Source of the DNA: Tilletiopsis washingtonensis
Lineage: Eukaryota; Basidiomycota; Exobasidiomycetes; Entylomatales
Assembly: GCF_003144115.1 (NCBI RefSeq)
Contig: NW_020312005.1
Coordinates: 368,562-432,561 of the forward strand
Reading direction: 5' to 3'
DNA length: 64,000 bases
Shown here: one piece after another, positions 53,778-64,000 of the stretch
Numbering within the stretch: position 1 is the first letter of the stretch
How the letters are laid out: each line of letters opens with the position of its first letter
Position numbers and translations under genes: made by a program
Notes under the pieces: model-generated
Told to the model about the DNA's origin: nothing
The model's input: only the letters and a program-made list of their open reading frames with translations
Database searches by the model: none

Positions 53778-56062
53778 TCATGTCTCCTGCTCTGGCCACG
53801 CATCGAGCACGTTCTTCCACAGCTCCTCGCCGCGGCGCCACATGTCGATCTGGCCGTCGACGTACGTGCCGAGCATCTCCTTGACCTCCTGCTCCTTGGC
53901 CATCGTAAAGACGGTGTTCTCGCGCGCCACCTGCTGGCTGAATGCGACGCTGATGTCGTGCGAGGTCGTGACGGCGTCTTGCAGCTGCAGGCGAGTGTGA
54001 GCGTCGTTACTATGGCCTCGCTGCTGCTGCGCTCACCTCCTGGATGCGCCCATCGAGCCGCTGCATGCGCTGCACGCGCGTCCGCTCCTCGTCGACGCCA
54101 CGCAGGCTGTCGACACGGTCGCGCAGGTAGCCGCTGATGCCGGCGCCACGCACGCCGCCGTGGCCGTGTCCCGCGCCGTGCGGGCTGCTCAGGCTGGCCA
54201 GCCGGTCGCGCTCCGTGACGACGGAGCTGAGATAGTCGGTCAGCTCCTCGAAGTCGAGCTGCTTCTGGTCGCGCAGCCGCAGCACAGAGCGGTGCGAGTG
54301 CGTGTAGGCGAGCAGCGCATGCGTGTGCGAGAGCATGTCGTCCGTCGAGTTGGACGCCTGCGAGGGTGTGTGAGAGGGCGACGCTCAGTGCTCCTGACGT
54401 GTGGCTCACCAGCTGGCGCTGCAGGCGTGCCCACTCGAGGTTCGCCGCGGCAAAGCGGTTGAGCGGCTCGGTGATGCCGCTCTCGAGATAGCCGAGGCCC
54501 TCGATGGCACTGGCGAACTCCTCATAGTCGCCGGCCAGGTCTTGCGGGTCAAGACCAAGGTTCGGCGCAAAGAGCACGGGCGACGAGAGAGGCGAGGAGA
54601 GCGCAGACGTAGACGAGTGCGGCACGGGCGTGATGGACGAGGGTCGTTGGCCCGACGGCGCGGAAGACAGACGCAGGCGAGAGGCAATCGAGGGCGTCGG
54701 CGGTTTCGGGGGAGGGGCAAGGGGAGGCGGTCCTATGACCGTCAGCGTGTGAGCTGCGCGGGGATCAGTCCATCACACGCAGGGACCACTCACCGCCGTG
54801 CCGGGCGCGCGCTCGCATCACGACACGCTCCGTGCTGCCGAGGCCCTCCTCGAGCTTCTCGAGCTTCTCCTTCATCGCCTCAAACTTCTCGTCGGGCTTG
54901 CGCACCTTGGAGAAGGCATTGAGCAGCGTGTCGGTGAGGCCGTCGAGCAGGCCGCCGGGCGCACTGCCGCCCGGCCCCGAATGCCCGTCGGCCGATGCGT
55001 TGGCGTTCGACGCCGAGACGTGCGAGTGCATGTCGACGTGCTGCAGCAGGTCAGCAGGTGGCGCGTCTCGGCATGGTCTCCGCGACGCACCCATTCTGTC
55101 GACTCGAGGAACGTGCGCAGCAGCTGTGCGCGCTGCAAGATCGGATGCCGGCAGACGCGCTCGAGGAAGAGTTGCAAGCTAAGGGAGCGTCAGTGGAGCC
55201 CGGCGCGACGCTTGTCTGGCCGTGACGCACTCTGCTTGCCGCCGCTCGATGAACTCGCTGCTGAAGCGGTCGCCCGTAAAGTACTCTGCGACGAGGCGTG
55301 AGCGCAGGCAGACCCTGAGCGGGCATCACACGCACCCATGCGGTGCTTGTCCGGCAGCGGCGCGACAAGACATGCGGGAAAGTCCTTCTTGAGGTTCTCG
55401 CGCAGAAAGACAAAGTCCTGAAAGCGCCGCCGGGTGGTGAGGCGCGTGCGGCTGAAGTGTGCCAGGTTCGTCTGAGAGAGAGCGTCAGTGGGCTGTCCGA
55501 GGGAGGCGAGACTTCGTGGTGCAGGGTGTCACGCCAGCAGCAGCATCCAAGCATCTGCACCACCGATGCGTGGCATATCGTCACCCATGCAGGAGTTCAC
55601 AGAGCGCGCGCAGCTTTCCATGCGCCGCTCGTTGCTGTGTGCTTGCCATTCGCCAGCTGCCCGTCTGACCCTGCCCCTAGCCATCTCGCCCATCTCTGCT
55701 CCCCTTCGCCTCTCCCACCACCTGTCGCCGCACGCACTCACCTCTGCGCGGATGCCGTAGCTGCAGAACATCTCCTTTGTGCCCTCGTGCTCCTTGCGCG
55801 GCTCGCACACCTGCACGCGCAGGAAGCCCTGCCACGCCGGCTGTTCGCCGTCGGCCTCGTGCGTGCCGCGCGCGAGCGGTGCCAGTGCGTGCCTTGTCAG
55901 GCCGTCGATGCCGGGCGTGGCCGGTCCTGGCGCCGAGGTGAAGCCGCCCTCGTCGAGTGTGCGTGAGGAGGAGGCACCGGCGCCGTTGCCGCTGCCGCTG
56001 TGCAGCGCCGCATCGTCGCGCCGGTCCCAGGTGACGGAGGTGAAGGCGTCGTCGGCATCCAT
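53778..56062 (-). CDS. SNX4: Sorting nexin Snx4/Atg24 (PX-BAR)
   Basis: Eight exons: 56062-55742, 55471-55336, 55285-55231, 55178-55091, 55040-54794, 54732-54410, 54357-54037, 53984-53778; 565 residues. The PX domain begins near QGFLRVQVCEPRKEHEGTKE and carries the PI3P-binding core in LTTRRRFQDFVFLRENLKKD, FPACLVAPLPDKHRM, YFTGDRFSSEFIERR and the helix LQLFLERVCRHPILQRAQLL. A BAR region follows, with FSKVRKPDEKFEAMKEKLEK, DLAGDYEEFASAIEGLGYLE, HSHRSVLRLRDQKQLDFEEL and, at the end, EMLGTYVDGQIDMWRRGEEL. In yeast Snx4 dimers bend endosomal membranes, retrieve SNAREs and support selective autophagy. A Pro-rich spacer sits between the PX and the main BAR helices. Intron 1 is 270 nt, unusually long here. 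Confidence 0.93.
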
Positions 56063-56710
56063 TGCGCTGGACAGAGAAGGAGCGTGCGTGTGCGTTTGAG
56101 AGGCAAGCCAGCGGAGACGGCAGCGGGGCGGCGATGCGGGCAGGGGGCTGGGAGATGAGGGTGAGGGAGCAGCACGTGGCCCGCGCGCGGCGCTGAGCTG
56201 CTGCTTGTGCCCTGCTGCTGCGCCGCGCGGCCGCCGCGCCGCCCGTCTGCGTGCTGCGCGATGTTCTCGCAGCCGGCAAGGGCGTTCAAGCGCGCGCGGA
56301 CTTCTCCGCCAGGGCTGCCACGGAGCCCTAAGGTCAGACACAGCCAGAAGAGCACTGGCGCCACTCCGGACAGAAGAGGCGCTGCGGCTGACCGTTCTGG
56401 TAGTAATACGTCGCCTTTCCGCGCTGCGAGCGCTTCTCGATGGGTGCGCCGGCCACGAGGGCGCGAGCGAGGCCAGGGCGGCGACGGCGCATCGAGATTA
56501 CAACTTGCCGCGCGATGCAATACAAAATTCCCCGCAGCTTGTTTTGTCCGCTCCCCCACCTCCACCTCGCCGCGCCCGACCACGCCGGCGGCACTCTCAG
56601 CACCTCATTCAGCGAGCAGGCAGCCAGCCACGCGCGACAGCAACAGGCTTTTTGGTGCACAATCACGAGCCAGACGCCTAGCTTGCTGTTCCTCAAGCTC
56701 ACTTGCGATC
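56063..56710. other. Divergent promoter region, SNX4 / PCM1
   Basis: About 650 bp between divergent starts. The part near 56500-56700 is less GC-rich than its flanks. No gene or clear site is supported. Confidence 0.5.
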
Positions 56711-57633
56711 ATGGCCTGGCGCTGCGGGTGCGTCGAGCGGCAGCGCCCTGCGCAAGTGCAGCACTCATCTCCCGCACAGCTCACGCAGCAACGCCGGCCT
56801 CGTCGCAAACCTGGTGCGCGCCGAGCTGCTCACCGTGCCCTCGGTCATCTCCGCCTTCGAAGCGACGGACCGAGCACACTATCTGCGCCCACCGCACGAC
56901 TCCTACGCCGACGCACCCGCGCCCATCGGGCACAACGCGACAATCAGTGCGCCGCACATGCATGCGTTGCTCGCGTGCGCTCTGGCGCCCTACGTCTCGC
57001 TCCAGGATGCGAGGGTGCTCGATGTGGGCAGCGGCAGTGGCTACCTGTGCGCTGTGCTCAGACGCGCGGGAGCGAAGCAGGTCGTGGGCGTCGAGCACAT
57101 CGCGGAGCTGGTGCAGCGTGCTGAAGCCAGCCTGCGCGACGATGGCCTCGGCGCTGATCTGGACGAGGGCAACGTGCAGCTGCATGTCGGCGATGGCCGT
57201 CAAGGTGAGCGAGCGACAACTCGAGCACTACCTTCTGCCCTCGATGCTCATGTGTTCTCGGCCGCCAGGCTATCCCAGCTTGGCGCCCTACGCCGCCATC
57301 CACGTCGGTGCCGCGGCGCCCTCAGACGTGCCGCCGGCGCTGCTGCAGCAGCTGGCGAGCCCGGGGCGCCTCGTGTGTCCCGTACAGGGCGCTGACGGGC
57401 AGCAGTGAGTGACTCAGCGCGTCGCTGCTCCTCTTCACATGCGGTGCGGCTGACACCGTGGCGCGCAGAGAGATCATCCAGATCGACAAGGACGAGCATG
57501 GCAAAGTGACGCGCTCGTCGCTGATGGGGTGCGTAGTCCTCTCGACACCGCCCTCCCACGCAGCTGACACGCCACTCTCAGGGTGCGATACGTGCCGCTG
57601 TGCGACATGGAGGAGCAGGTGCGATTGCGATGA
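56711..57633 (+). CDS. PCM1: Protein-L-isoaspartate O-methyltransferase
   Basis: Five exons: 56711-56727, 56780-57204, 57269-57404, 57469-57528, 57582-57633; 229 residues, standard for the family. The enzyme methylates isoaspartyl residues with S-adenosylmethionine and starts repair of aged proteins in the cytosol. The N-terminus reads MAWRCGSRSNAGLVANLVRA, with exon 1 supplying only 17 nt. Family landmarks are RAHYLRPPHDSYAD, GHNATISAPHMHALL, the SAM motif VLDVGSGSGYLCAVL, VVGVEHIAELV, YAAIHVGAAAP, LLQQLASPGRLVCPV and VRYVPLCDMEEQ. The stop at 57633 assumes no further intron. An alternative donor at 57619 and acceptor at 57681 would replace the last four residues and run about 30 bp into the convergent neighbour, so it is less likely. 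Confidence 0.9.
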
Positions 57634-57683
57634 CATGGCTTCTCGGCCCTCTCTTGAAGCGTGTAACGGCTGCATGCCGCAGC

Positions 57684-59436
57684 TCATCGACCCAACCCCT
57701 CGAGTGAGCTCTTGAGACGCGCAAGCGTGATCATGAGCGCTTCCTGGCGACGCGAGATGCAGTGTGAGCAAGGCCCGACGTTATACATGCGGCCTGCAAG
57801 CAAGGCGCGAACGGGCGACACGGCGCAACTCACCTCTGTGCGGATCGTCCGACTGCCCTGTCCCTCCGCCACGTCGATCCACGCATCGAACAGCTCATGT
57901 GCCTCATCTGCGCTCAGTTGCACTCCCGCATCCGCCTCGACCGCCACTTCCAAGCCACTGAGGCCGCCCAGCACCACGAGTGCGTGGTCAAAGGCCGGAA
58001 GCGGTTGCGCTTCCCGCGTCGCGCCCTCGACCTGGTACGGCACCGACGTGCCGAGCGCCGTCGCCGAGAGGACGTGCGTCAAAGGAGCGCCGCGCTCGGA
58101 CGTGCCGATCACCAAGTCATAGCCTGTCGCAGCTGCGCCGGCCGGAGAGAAGGGCGCAGTGGTGAGGGCATTGGAGAGCGAAGGGCAGAGGCGGACAGAG
58201 TAGCCCCAGTACTGGCCGTGCGCCTCGACGGGCTCGCGCGGCGAGACCAGGCGGCCTTCACCCGGACCCGCGTGTGAGCAGGGGCACGAGCTAGGCAACT
58301 GGGAACGACTCACCCTTATGCCGTGCGCCCTCTGGCATCTTGACCGTCACTCTAGCGCCCGTCGGCACCTGCGCGCCCTTGACGTCCGCCTCAATCGGGT
58401 CTCGCAGGCCGACATTGACCCAGACCTGCTCCACTCCTTCCGGCGCCCTCCTATTCCCTGCCGCTGCGTGTGCCCAGTGCGGCGCATCGACGGTCACGCC
58501 CTCACGGTACGGCGCGTGGTCTTCGAAGCGGAGGTGGTGTGGCAGATCGAGAGGGGGTAAAAGACCGGCTAGGCGCAGATCGCGATGCATCGGGAAGAGA
58601 GCCTTGCGCAGATATCTTCGCAGGCATCGTCAGCGCTGGCCTGTCCCAGCGCTTTCCAGGGCATGACTCACTGCGGGGTCTCAAGATACTGCAGCAGCCG
58701 CGCCAAGAAGGCGTTCGGGTCGAAGCCTCGGGGTGCGCCAGCTTGCTGCTGCTGCGCCTGCTCGCCGCCCTCGTCGCCCCAGCCGCCGTCGTTCTCCTCG
58801 CGCGCCTTGCCCTTCCACTCGCCCTCTTCCCGCACGGCGCCCTCGTCGAACACGACGATCTCGTCGACGCAGAAGATGGCGCACGTGCGTGCGATCTGCG
58901 TGCATGCCGCTCAGCCCTCGCCCGGCGACTCGCACGGTCACAGCGCACTCACATGTCCCGCCAGGCGCGCCTGCAGCTCGGGCGTCTGTGCATTGCGCAC
59001 AATCGCACCTGGCAGCGCCACGCTGAGCGTGTACTTGCGCGGCCCGCGCGAGGCGGCCAGGCGTGGCAGCGCCGAGGGCTTGTGCGGGTTGACGCGCTCG
59101 TAGAACGAGGCGCCGGTCGCGCTTGCTTCAGCCGTAGATGCTGGAGCGGGCGGCGCGGGCTTGGCGTAGGACTTGGAGCGCGAGACTGGCGCAGCTGCGG
59201 CACCGGCTGGTGCTGCCTGGATTGGCGCTGCGACAGGTGCAGCTGGCGGTGCGGCGGCAGCGACGCTGACAGCGGCCGGCTCTGGCGTCTCGAGCGGTGC
59301 GGCCGCAGCTGGCTGCGCCTCGTCGTCGGGCTTGGCCTTGCGAGCGCGCTGTGTCTCCGAGTCAGCATGCGGCAGCGACGTGTGCAGCAGCAGTCATGCG
59401 ACGCACCTTGCGCGGGCGCTTCTTGCCGTCGGGCAT
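57684..59436 (-). CDS. SPOUT1/C9orf114-type RNA methyltransferase (DUF171)
   Basis: Six exons: 59436-59407, 59348-58953, 58895-58672, 58615-58314, 58255-57834, 57743-57684; 477 residues. The start MPDGKKRPRKRARKAKPDDE is strongly basic and may be a nuclear signal. An Ala/Pro-rich linker precedes the conserved core: YTLSVALPGAIVRNAQTPEL, CAIFCVDEIVVFDEGAV, ALFPMHRDLRLAGLLPPLD, HHLRFEDHAPYREGVTV, VWVNVGLRDPIEAD, YWGYSVRLCPSLS, GYDLVIGTSERGAP and the C-terminal knot part FDHALVVLGGLSGLEVAVEA. This order matches fungal and animal DUF171 (SPOUT1) proteins, SAM-dependent knotted methyltransferases associated with RNA and, in animals, with mitotic spindles. An acidic Gly/Gln insert (about residues 160-190) interrupts the N-terminal part, a common variable site in the family (inference). 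Confidence 0.87.
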
Positions 59437-59721
59437 GCTGTGCGGCACTTGTCTGGAGGATTGGGGTGGAGAGAGGAGCAGAAGGCGGGGCGCGCACGAG
59501 AAGCTCTTCTCGCAGCGTGAAGTCGAGTAGAGCCGCGGCTCGCAAGGCGCGCTGCTCGGCCGAGCGAAATTTGGCACAGCCGCGGCGTGGAGGCAGGCGC
59601 TTCCTCCTCTCCTCCGCACCTCTCGCACCGCCGCCGCATCCATCTCAGCGCTCAGCACCGATTCGCTCGCGTATCTCTCGCCTCATCAGTCTCTCTTCTT
59701 TCGCGAAAGTACGGCTCGGCG

Positions 59722-62032
59722 ATGCAGGCACCGGCAGAGGCAGAGCAGGCGCAGGCCGCAGCGCCGGCGCCCGAGGAGCACATTGCACCTCACGCGCATG
59801 CCTCTGCAGCGCCTGCGCAGCCCATGCAGTCTGACGAAGCATCGGAGCCAGCAGTCGATGCCCCTGCCTCACCGATAGAGTCGCCGGCATCCGCGCCCGC
59901 CGCTGTGCTAGACGACCTCGCGCACATCGCCGCAACCGATGCCGTGCCGCCGCCGAACCCCACGCTCCTCTCGCTCGAGGCCAAGCTGCGCGCACAGGAG
60001 GAGGAGCTCGTGCAGCTGCGCGCCGCAGTGCTGGCGGCGCGCGGATCGAGAGGTGTGCTGCCGCCGGGCTGGGACGATGAGGCGCCGGCGGAGCAGGAGG
60101 CAGAGATGGTGGGAGACGACGCAGTGGAGGGCGAGGCGGCCGTGCAGGAGTGAGTCGTTGTGCTGGGCTACTGCAAAGATTGCCCTAGTACTGCTCCACT
60201 GCTGACCCTGAACTGCTGTGTACAGCGTGGCTGAGACCGCAGCGCCGCCTGCTGAGGTGGCCAGCGCAGCCGACGACGCCGCCGCCCGCTCTATGCTCAA
60301 CCGCGCGCTCGTCTCGATCGGCGAGGCGCCCATCTCGGCCGCCGCACCTGCAGCCGCTGCCTCTTCCGACTCTTCGGACTCTGATTCGGACTCATCTGAC
60401 TCAGATTCAGACTCGGACTCGTCCTCGTCGTCGTCATCCAGCGAGTCCGAAGCCGGCGGCAAGAAGAAGCGCCCACGAGCCATGATGAGTGACGATGAGT
60501 CAGACGACGAGGCGGGGCGCAGTGGGCCGCGCGATCCATTTTCAGGCCCTACGACGGCCAACGAGGCCATCGAGCCGCCACCAGAGCCATTGCCGTTCGA
60601 AAAGGTAGCCGAGCACGTCGAGCTGCGGCCGCTGGGCCACATCCTCTCGATCGTCGACAGCGTTGTGATTGTGGCGCAGGACGTGGCGCGCAAGCAGCCG
60701 GGCAGCGAGGCGCACCAGCAACAGCAGGCACGCCCGCGGCCGAGAGATCAGGCGGGAAGAGAGGGAGAGGGCGAGGGAGAGTACAGCGTGCTGGATAGCG
60801 GCAGTACGCTGGCGTTTGAGGACCGCACTGTGCTGGGCGTGGTGAGTGCAGGTCGTCCACGCCGCGCTCCTCGTCTCGCTGACTCCATCCGACAGGTGTA
60901 CGAGACCTTTGGCTCCGTCCTTGCACCGCTCTACTCTCTGCGCTTCAAGTCCGCCGACGACGTGCAGCGCGTCGGCGTCACAATCGGGCGTGCGGTGCTG
61001 TATGACCCCGCGAGCAGCGTGTACGTCTTGACCCGGCAGCTCCGGCAGGAGAAGGGCAGCGACGCCAGCAACCTGCACGACGAAGAGGTCGATGCGCACG
61101 AGCGCGACTTTAGCGACGATGAGGCCGAAGCTGCGGCAAGAGCGGCGCGCAAGAAAGGAGGGGCCGCGGGCAAAAAGAGAGCAGGGAAGCGGAAGGGCAA
61201 CGAGGGAGACGGTGGATACCAGCAGAGAGGCAACGGCAGGACGGGCGGCTTGCCATCAAGGCCGGACTTTGATGCGCCGCTCAGCAACGGCAACGCCGGC
61301 GGTCCATCAAGGGCAGAGGGCAGAGCCATGCCGCTGCCGTACGACGAGCCGAGCGCGTGGACGCCGGCGCCCTCCACAAGTGCCGTCTCTGCACTGCCGC
61401 TTCGCGTCGCCGCGGGGCTGAGCGCGCAGAGCGAGCGAGCCGCATCGCAGGGCTCGTCGAATGGCGTCGCCAAGGCTGGCTTGCCGCTCTCGAGGCCCGC
61501 AGGCCTGCCGGCCAAGCCGCAAGTTTCTTGGGACTCGGCAGAGCCCGCCGGCTCCTCTTCGTCTGCAACCGCCTCTCCGGCGCTCGCACAGGCACAGCCG
61601 GCACAGCCGCCACCCATCTTCCTCACTGGCGAAGCTCCGCCTCCTGGCGCGCACATCAACCCGCTGTTCGCACATCAGTGGCAGCAGCAGGCGCAGAGCA
61701 CTGGCGCGTATCAGTACGCTGCCCCGCACGCACAGCAGCAGCCGTACTATGCACAGCCGCAGCAGCGCTGGCCTGGCGCGCAGCCTCAGCAGCAGCAGTG
61801 GAGCCAGAACTACGGCCAGTACGGCCAGCACGCAGCGATGCCGCCGCAACAGCAGCAGCAGGCATGGGGATGGAACGCGGCGCAGCAACAGCAGCAGCAG
61901 CAGCCGCAGGCGCAAGGCCAGCAGCAGCAGGACTACGCCGCCTATGACCCGCAGCAGCCCGGCACGCAATGGAGTGCCGCAGCGTGGGGCCAGCCGCAGG
62001 GCTCGCCACCGCAGCCGCGGCCACCTCAATGA
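59722..62032 (+). CDS. NAF1: H/ACA snoRNP assembly factor Naf1
   Basis: Three exons: 59722-60149, 60226-60841, 60896-62032; 726 residues. Naf1 replaces Gar1 during early H/ACA particle assembly in the nucleus. The conserved Gar1-like core lies at about residues 265-430: LGHILSIVDSVVIVAQDV, VLDSGSTLAFEDRTVLG, VYETFGSVLAPLYSLRF and VGVTIGRAVLYDPASSVYVL. Before it is a strongly acidic Ser/Asp/Glu tract (about residues 195-225), which is typical of Naf1 and a likely casein kinase 2 target. After it are an Asp/Glu then Lys/Arg-rich stretch (HERDFSDDEAEAA, KKRAGKRKGNEG) and a long Gln/Pro/Ala-rich, probably disordered tail (with QQQQQAWGWNAAQQQQQQ). All are usual for fungal Naf1. The start is the first ATG of the open frame. 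Confidence 0.9.
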
Positions 62033-62104
62033 GCCGTCTGCTTCCTTCCTGTAATACCAGCACTCCTCTCCCCGTCATTATCATCACCATCATCATTAGC
62101 CCTC

Positions 62105-63286
62105 TCAGTGACAGCCCACGCCCTTGTCGACGCCGTCGCCCACCTGGTGCTGCAGGTCGCGCGAGAAGAGGTAGTGCCCGATCACGGCGCCTGCTAGCAC
62201 GGCTGCGATGCTACGTGAGGTAAATGTGAGCTGTGCGCACACAGCTGAGAGAGAGTGTGAACTCACAGTTGCGCGTTGTATCTGTTGAGCGCGGAGTAGA
62301 GGGAGAGAGGTGAGCGGGCAGCGCACCCGTGCGCGCGATTGAGAGACGCACGTCATGCTGAAGCGAGCGAGTCAGCAAGATGCACGAATGAAGCAGGCTG
62401 GACGACAGCGTGGCACGACTTACAAGATGAGCATAAGCGTCATGGACAGCGCGACCGAGACGCCGTACAGCGCCGAGCGCAGCAGTTGGGCGCGCGGCGG
62501 GATGAGCAGCGGCGGGCTGTAGAAGGTGAGTGGTCAGCGATGGCAGCGGGCGTAAAGCCTTCTGCGCATGAATGCGCAGTGCACTGCACACAGACGCTCG
62601 GGCAGCATGCAGCCGACGAGGGACTGGCGTGGCAGGCTGGCATCCGTTCCTCTAGCCTGCCAGTATCGAGCCGCAGTCCGGTTTCCAATGCGAGGCACGC
62701 GGACGACCATGTCGCCAGACTCAAAGCACCGTACTGTCTCTGCATCCTCTGCCTTCGACCTGCGACTCACATGATGCCTCTCCGTCTGGCCGCCGGACCC
62801 TCCTCGTCTCGCCCACTCAGTGTCCTCCTCATGCCACTCGGCAAGCCATTGCCCACCGCCGTCGCCGCGCTCGTCGGCAGCACACTGGCGCGTCTTCGGT
62901 GCACTAGCCCATGTGGCGTGCTGCCGGCGAGGCCGTGTGCGGCTGCCAGACGCGCATCGAGAGTGCGGATGGAGAGACGCACGTACTCGTACGCGATGCC
63001 GAGGAGCATGATCAGGACGAGCGAGCCGAGCAGCGTGGCGCCGGTGGTGATCTGCCAGCTCGGAAAGATGATGCTGGGCGGCAGAGTGTCAGACACGGCA
63101 GGAGCCGCGGCTGCAGCAGCCTCCACGTCGCACTCACCACACGTTCGTCGCATCGCGGTTCCACAGCATGTTCATCTTGCACGGCGGCGCAGGCGCACAG
63201 TGCGCGCCCGGCAGGCAGCTGCCGCCGTCGTCCATGCCGCCGCCGCCGTGGTGCATGCCGCCGTGATCCATGCCGCCGTGGTCCAT
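62105..63286 (-). CDS. CTR: Ctr-family copper transporter with 6-nt and 15-nt exons
   Basis: Six exons: 63286-63138, 63073-62771, 62516-62424, 62357-62352, 62281-62267, 62210-62105; 223 residues. Ctr proteins are trimeric importers of Cu(I). The extracellular N-terminus is Met/His/Gly-rich (MDHGGMDHGGMHHGG), typical for copper capture. TM1 is near ITTGATLLGSLVLIMLLGIA. TM2 (LLRSALYGVSVALSMTLMLI) ends in the pore motif M-x3-M (MLIFM). TM3 (NAQLIAAVLAGAVIGHYLF) has the packing motif G-x3-G (GAVIG). Exon 4 is only 6 nt and encodes the second Met of M-x3-M with the following Thr; exon 5 is 15 nt. All junctions are GT-AG and in frame. A basic loop between TM1 and TM2 (RRTLSGRDEEGPAARRRG) is cytosolic. 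Intron 2 is 254 nt. It lies tail-to-tail with NAF1. Confidence 0.87.
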
Positions 63287-64000
63287 GGCAGTGCGGCTTG
63301 AGAGAGGAGGTTGTGGGAGGGACGCACGGACGGCGCGCGGATAAGCCGCGGCTGAGGCAGGCACACGACGAGACGCATCCGCACGAGAATGTTCGGCTGT
63401 CACGAGGCTGCTCTCGGCCGCACCGGGGCCGGCGTCGGCGGCGCACTTCCGCGGCAGAGCAGCCCACAGCGCCGCGCGGCCCGACCCCTCTCGCTCTCGC
63501 AGCTGCGACGCAGCGCGCCCCACGCGTGCCGGCCCCTGGACCGGCAGCCTTGGCAGGCCGCGTGCTTGCGCTTGTGCGGCTGGTCGCATATGCCGTGACG
63601 CATCGGCCGCAGCGTGCAGAGAACAGAGAACAGATGCGTGCTGCTGCGATCTGCATGCGCGATGCTGGCCAAGCTCGTGCTGCGAGCTCGGCGTGGTCAA
63701 GGTGCAGCGCAGGCAGACGGTGCTGCGCGTACCGCTGTCACGCTCGAGGTCCACCGCACCCCGAGAGGAAGCAGCGCCACATGGCCGAGCGTTGAGGGAC
63801 GGCCTAGGCGACGGATCTGCCGCGACAGCGCCGCACCTCGTGGCAGCCGCTGCGAGGTCAGCAAGCATCGGCGTCGGGGTGCCATCGCCAGATCGACGGC
63901 GCATGGGCCGAGGAGGCACATGGCGGCGACGGAGCTGCCACGGCCGACGTGCCGTGCAAGAGAAGGCTTGGCGCTCACGCGCGGCTGCCGCGCAAGTCCG
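63287..64000. other. Upstream region of the copper transporter gene
   Basis: About 710 bp to the window edge. Frames are compositional. It presumably contains the transporter promoter; no copper-response element can be named with confidence. Confidence 0.45.

Noticed and set aside
60218-60225. Upstream start for the second NAF1 exon as a separate gene
   Set aside because: The exon has a good acceptor and joins the first exon in frame; one gene is simpler.

Overview
The window is nuclear DNA from a very GC-rich fungus with short introns, most likely a basidiomycete (Ustilaginomycotina-like; inference). About twenty protein genes can be built by hand. Nearly all introns are 50-70 nt, start with GTGAGT, GTGCGT or a close variant, carry a CTGAC-type branch signal, and end in CAG or sometimes AAG/TAG. 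Velvet, Las17, Rax1, Mdm1, a KRE6/SKN1-type glucan protein and an NrtA-type nitrate transporter together point to a filamentous or dimorphic fungus.

Layout. 1-2860: no gene seen. 2.9-19.3 kb: KRE6/SKN1 (+), a 2-hydroxyacid dehydrogenase (-), an unrecognised multi-span membrane protein (+), Rax1 (+), an Iec1-like C2H2 zinc-finger protein (-) and the sorting nexin Mdm1 (+). 19.8-24.65 kb: an AT-richer island with an OTU-domain ORF, unrecognised ORFs on both strands, an intron-containing tRNA-Pro, a 99-bp tandem duplication and a field of ~10-bp repeats; it is unlike its surroundings and may be a mobile or foreign insertion. 25.2-45.2 kb: a proline-rich single-pass membrane protein (-), nitrate transporter (-), phospholipase C (-), PI31 proteasome regulator (+), Las17/WASP (-), SAGA subunit Ada2 (+), zinc alcohol dehydrogenase (+) and a velvet factor (-). 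45.2-49.4 kb: a 4.2-kb gene-free stretch. 49.4-63.3 kb: PPPDE isopeptidase (+), a Ddr48-like repeat protein with an assembly gap (-), Snx4/Atg24 (-), protein-isoaspartyl methyltransferase (+), a SPOUT1-type methyltransferase (-), Naf1 (+) and a Ctr copper transporter (-).

The genes do not form one pathway. Loose themes are membrane/phosphoinositide traffic (Mdm1, Plc1, Snx4), polarity and actin (Rax1, Las17), chromatin (Ada2, the zinc-finger protein) and wall synthesis (KRE6/SKN1). The most distinctive signal is micro-exons: 6 and 15 nt in the copper transporter, 16 nt in KRE6/SKN1, 19 nt in Plc1, 23 nt in Mdm1, and probable 17-nt exons in the isoaspartyl methyltransferase and the unknown membrane protein. 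The 6-nt exon encodes the second methionine of the copper-transporting M-x3-M motif. All exon borders were placed by eye from splice signals, frame and family conservation, without transcripts or searches.
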